Positions 5,299-6,246 of a DNA stretch of 6,246 nt are shown here, one piece after another (within the stretch, counting starts at the first letter, position 1; each line of letters starts with the position of its first letter). The notes under the pieces were generated by a model. It saw nothing but the letters and a program-made list of their open reading frames with translations. It had not been told where the DNA came from and ran no database searches. The position numbers were made by a program, and so were the translations under genes. The DNA comes from Micavibrio_B sp964633355 (GTDB lineage: Bacteria > Pseudomonadota > Alphaproteobacteria > Micavibrionales > Micavibrionaceae): positions 1 through 6,246 of the forward strand of contig CAZWGO010000036.1 of assembly GCA_964633355.1 (NCBI GenBank), read 5' to 3'.

Positions 5299-6141
5299 TT
5301 AGAATTGTTTCAATAGATGCTGCTGTCCTTCGGCGGCAAGCGGCACGTCGGACTCGCTCAATTGCTGGCGGATTTGCAGCGCTAAAAGATTGGCGGCTTC
5401 GTCACCGAGATCAGTCAGAGGTATAGTATCTGCGCCTTCGGCTAATGTTGTAATCGTGGACTGCGAAAATTCCTGTCGTGTTTGCAGCAGCATCAAGTCA
5501 GACGATATAATATGGCGCAATGTCGTGCCGATATCGATCGCGTTCATAACGTCGATGCGTGCATCCTGAACCGAGGCAAGGCTAGAAAAATCGGGATTGC
5601 GAAATTCAAGCGCTTCCGGGGAAAGGTCGAGGCCGCTCGTCGTAAACTGGCTTTTGCCGTCTTCGTCGAAAGACGTGGTCAGTGTTTCGCCTTTCAGGAG
5701 ATTAACATTATTCGTGGTAGCGCTATTTACCAGCGTATCGAGTTTTTCGAGAACGGCGGTGAAGCGTGTTTCAAGTTCGGCAAGGCGGTCTTTATTGCCT
5801 TCGTAACCAGCAGCGGTTTTCAGCGTGTCACGGGCGCGAATGGTAATACCGCCGGCTTCTTCCAGAAGGCCGACCGCATTTTGTACATGGTCGCGAGAGG
5901 TGGCAAGCGTCGAAATGCTTTTCTCGACCTTATGGAGAAGCTTTTGCAAATCCTGTACTTTTTCATTCAGGGATGACACGACGATGGTTACCGGCTCGCT
6001 TAAATTTTGAGTGTTCTGGATATTTGTAGCAGAAGAAGGGGATGGTTTTCCATCATCTACGGCTTTAGGATTGGCGACTTGACCCTGTTTAAGAGTGGCC
6101 AGACGCGACATAAACATGGATGTTTTGGAAATTTCCGACAC
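5299..6141 (-). CDS. Flagellin with a divergent N-terminus
   Basis: A 280-residue flagellin of the short alphaproteobacterial type without outer D2/D3 domains. The C-terminal part is canonical: MLLQTRQEFSQSTITTLAEG (217-236) and GDEAANLLALQIRQQLSE (246-263), ending LLKQF. The centre fits too, with NNVNLLKGETLTTSFDEDG (144-162) and the D1 helix SLNEKVQDLQKLLHKVEKSI (57-76). The N-terminus is odd. Residues 1-18 still resemble the usual first helix, but residues 20-48 are polar and Pro/Ser/Asn-rich (VDDGKPSPSSATNIQNTQN), where other family members have a helix with 'R-L-[AS]-[ST]-G-x-[KR]-V-x-S-A'. No in-window frameshift restores it. The start is GTG at 6141-6139, with AAAGGAGTT at 6159-6151. 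The protein may be a minor, specialised or degenerate filament subunit. It is followed by flbT and flaF, which normally control flagellin. Confidence 0.88.
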   Translation of the reverse strand: MSEISKTSMFMSRLATLKQGQVANPKAVDDGKPSPSSATNIQNTQNLSEPVTIVVSSLNEKVQDLQKLLHKVEKSISTLATSRDHVQNAVGLLEEAGGITIRARDTLKTAAGYEGNKDRLAELETRFTAVLEKLDTLVNSATTNNVNLLKGETLTTSFDEDGKSQFTTSGLDLSPEALEFRNPDFSSLASVQDARIDVMNAIDIGTTLRHIISSDLMLLQTRQEFSQSTITTLAEGADTIPLTDLGDEAANLLALQIRQQLSESDVPLAAEGQQHLLKQF

Positions 6142-6150
6142 GGGAACAGC

Positions 6151-6159
6151 AACTCCTTT
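6151..6159 (-). promoter_or_regulatory. Shine-Dalgarno of the flagellin gene, supporting its GTG start
   Basis: AAAGGAGTT on the minus strand; AGGAG (6157-6153) ends 11 bases before GTG 6141. The later in-frame ATGs, at residues 9 and 11, would be over 30 bases from it, so GTG is the best start. Confidence 0.65.
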
Positions 6160-6176
6160 CTAGGGGTCATATTAAG

Positions 6177-6192
6177 GGCGAACATCCTGCCG
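6177..6192 (-). promoter_or_regulatory. Sigma-54 (RpoN) -24/-12 promoter candidate for flagellin
   Basis: The minus strand reads CGGCAGGATGTTCGCC. It has the invariant GG and GC separated by exactly 10 bases, and fits TGGCACG-N4-TTGCW at 8 of 12 defined positions. Transcription would start near 6167, about 25 bases before GTG 6141 and just upstream of the Shine-Dalgarno at 6157. Flagellin promoters in Caulobacter and several Rhodospirillales are RpoN-dependent. The -12 half (TCGCC) is imperfect. Confidence 0.5.
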
Positions 6193-6204
6193 CCTGATTT
6201 TAGG

Positions 6205-6237
6205 CCTTAACCCATTTTAAAATAGAACGGGTTAAGG
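6205..6237. repeat. 9-bp perfect inverted repeat upstream of the flagellin promoter
   Basis: CCTTAACCC (6205-6213) and GGGTTAAGG (6229-6237) form a perfect 9-bp dyad around a 15-base AT-rich spacer that itself contains the palindrome ATTTTAAAAT (6214-6223). It lies 12 bases upstream of the -24 element. No T-tract follows on either strand, so it reads better as a binding site than as a strong intrinsic terminator. It could still end an upstream gene outside the window. Confidence 0.5.
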
Positions 6238-6246
6238 AAGAGTAAA

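Noticed and set aside
5482..5976. A 164-residue open frame on the plus strand inside the flagellin gene
   Set aside because: It is antisense to a clear flagellin. Its protein is Arg/Cys/Phe-rich without domains, and no ribosome site is evident.
5998..6141. A frameshift as the cause of the odd flagellin N-terminus
   Set aside because: I read an alternate frame of this stretch; it hit a stop and did not show the missing 'RL[AS][ST]G' signature.

Overview
This window is part of a flagellar gene cluster from an alphaproteobacterium. The flbT and flaF pair is an alphaproteobacterial hallmark. The fliF-fliG-fliH-fliN order is the one known from Caulobacter and Rhodospirillales. The C-terminal half of the flagellin resembles Rhodospirillales-type flagellins. 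Coding GC is close to 50% (30 of 60 in one counted stretch), so a high-GC relative such as Caulobacter or Azospirillum is unlikely. I cannot name a genus.

Layout, following the minus strand from high to low coordinates. A possible sigma-54 promoter and an inverted repeat (6177-6237) precede a divergent flagellin gene (5299-6141). The translational regulator flbT (4834-5250) and the flagellin-assembly factor flaF (4428-4859) follow. A compact hairpin separates flagellin from flbT, and flbT and flaF overlap by 26 bases. A plus-strand gene (3961-4413) for a small FlaG-like protein converges on flaF, with hairpins at the junction. A 465-base, largely AT-rich, divergent control region (3496-3960) follows. 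The fliF-fliG-fliH-fliN operon then runs to the left edge, with fliN cut off by the window. Its three junctions are tight: 19 bases, a TAATG overlap, and 2 bases.

How the genes work together. FliF forms the MS ring in the inner membrane. FliG binds its C-terminal tail and carries the torque-generating charges. FliN completes the switch/C ring and docks FliH, which brings the export ATPase FliI to the gate. Flagellin is the filament subunit, while FlbT and FlaF couple its translation and secretion to assembly. The plus-strand protein is probably an accessory filament or flagellin-associated factor.

I see no mobile element, CRISPR array, tRNA or rRNA, and no clear sign of a new system. The points most worth a second look are: the flagellin N-terminus, which has lost the usual family signature; the control region between fliF and the FlaG-like gene, with 9-bp dyad elements repeated 11 bp apart; the candidate sigma-54 promoter of flagellin; and the structured leaders of fliF and flbT. 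Three genes (fliF, flaF, flagellin) start with GTG.
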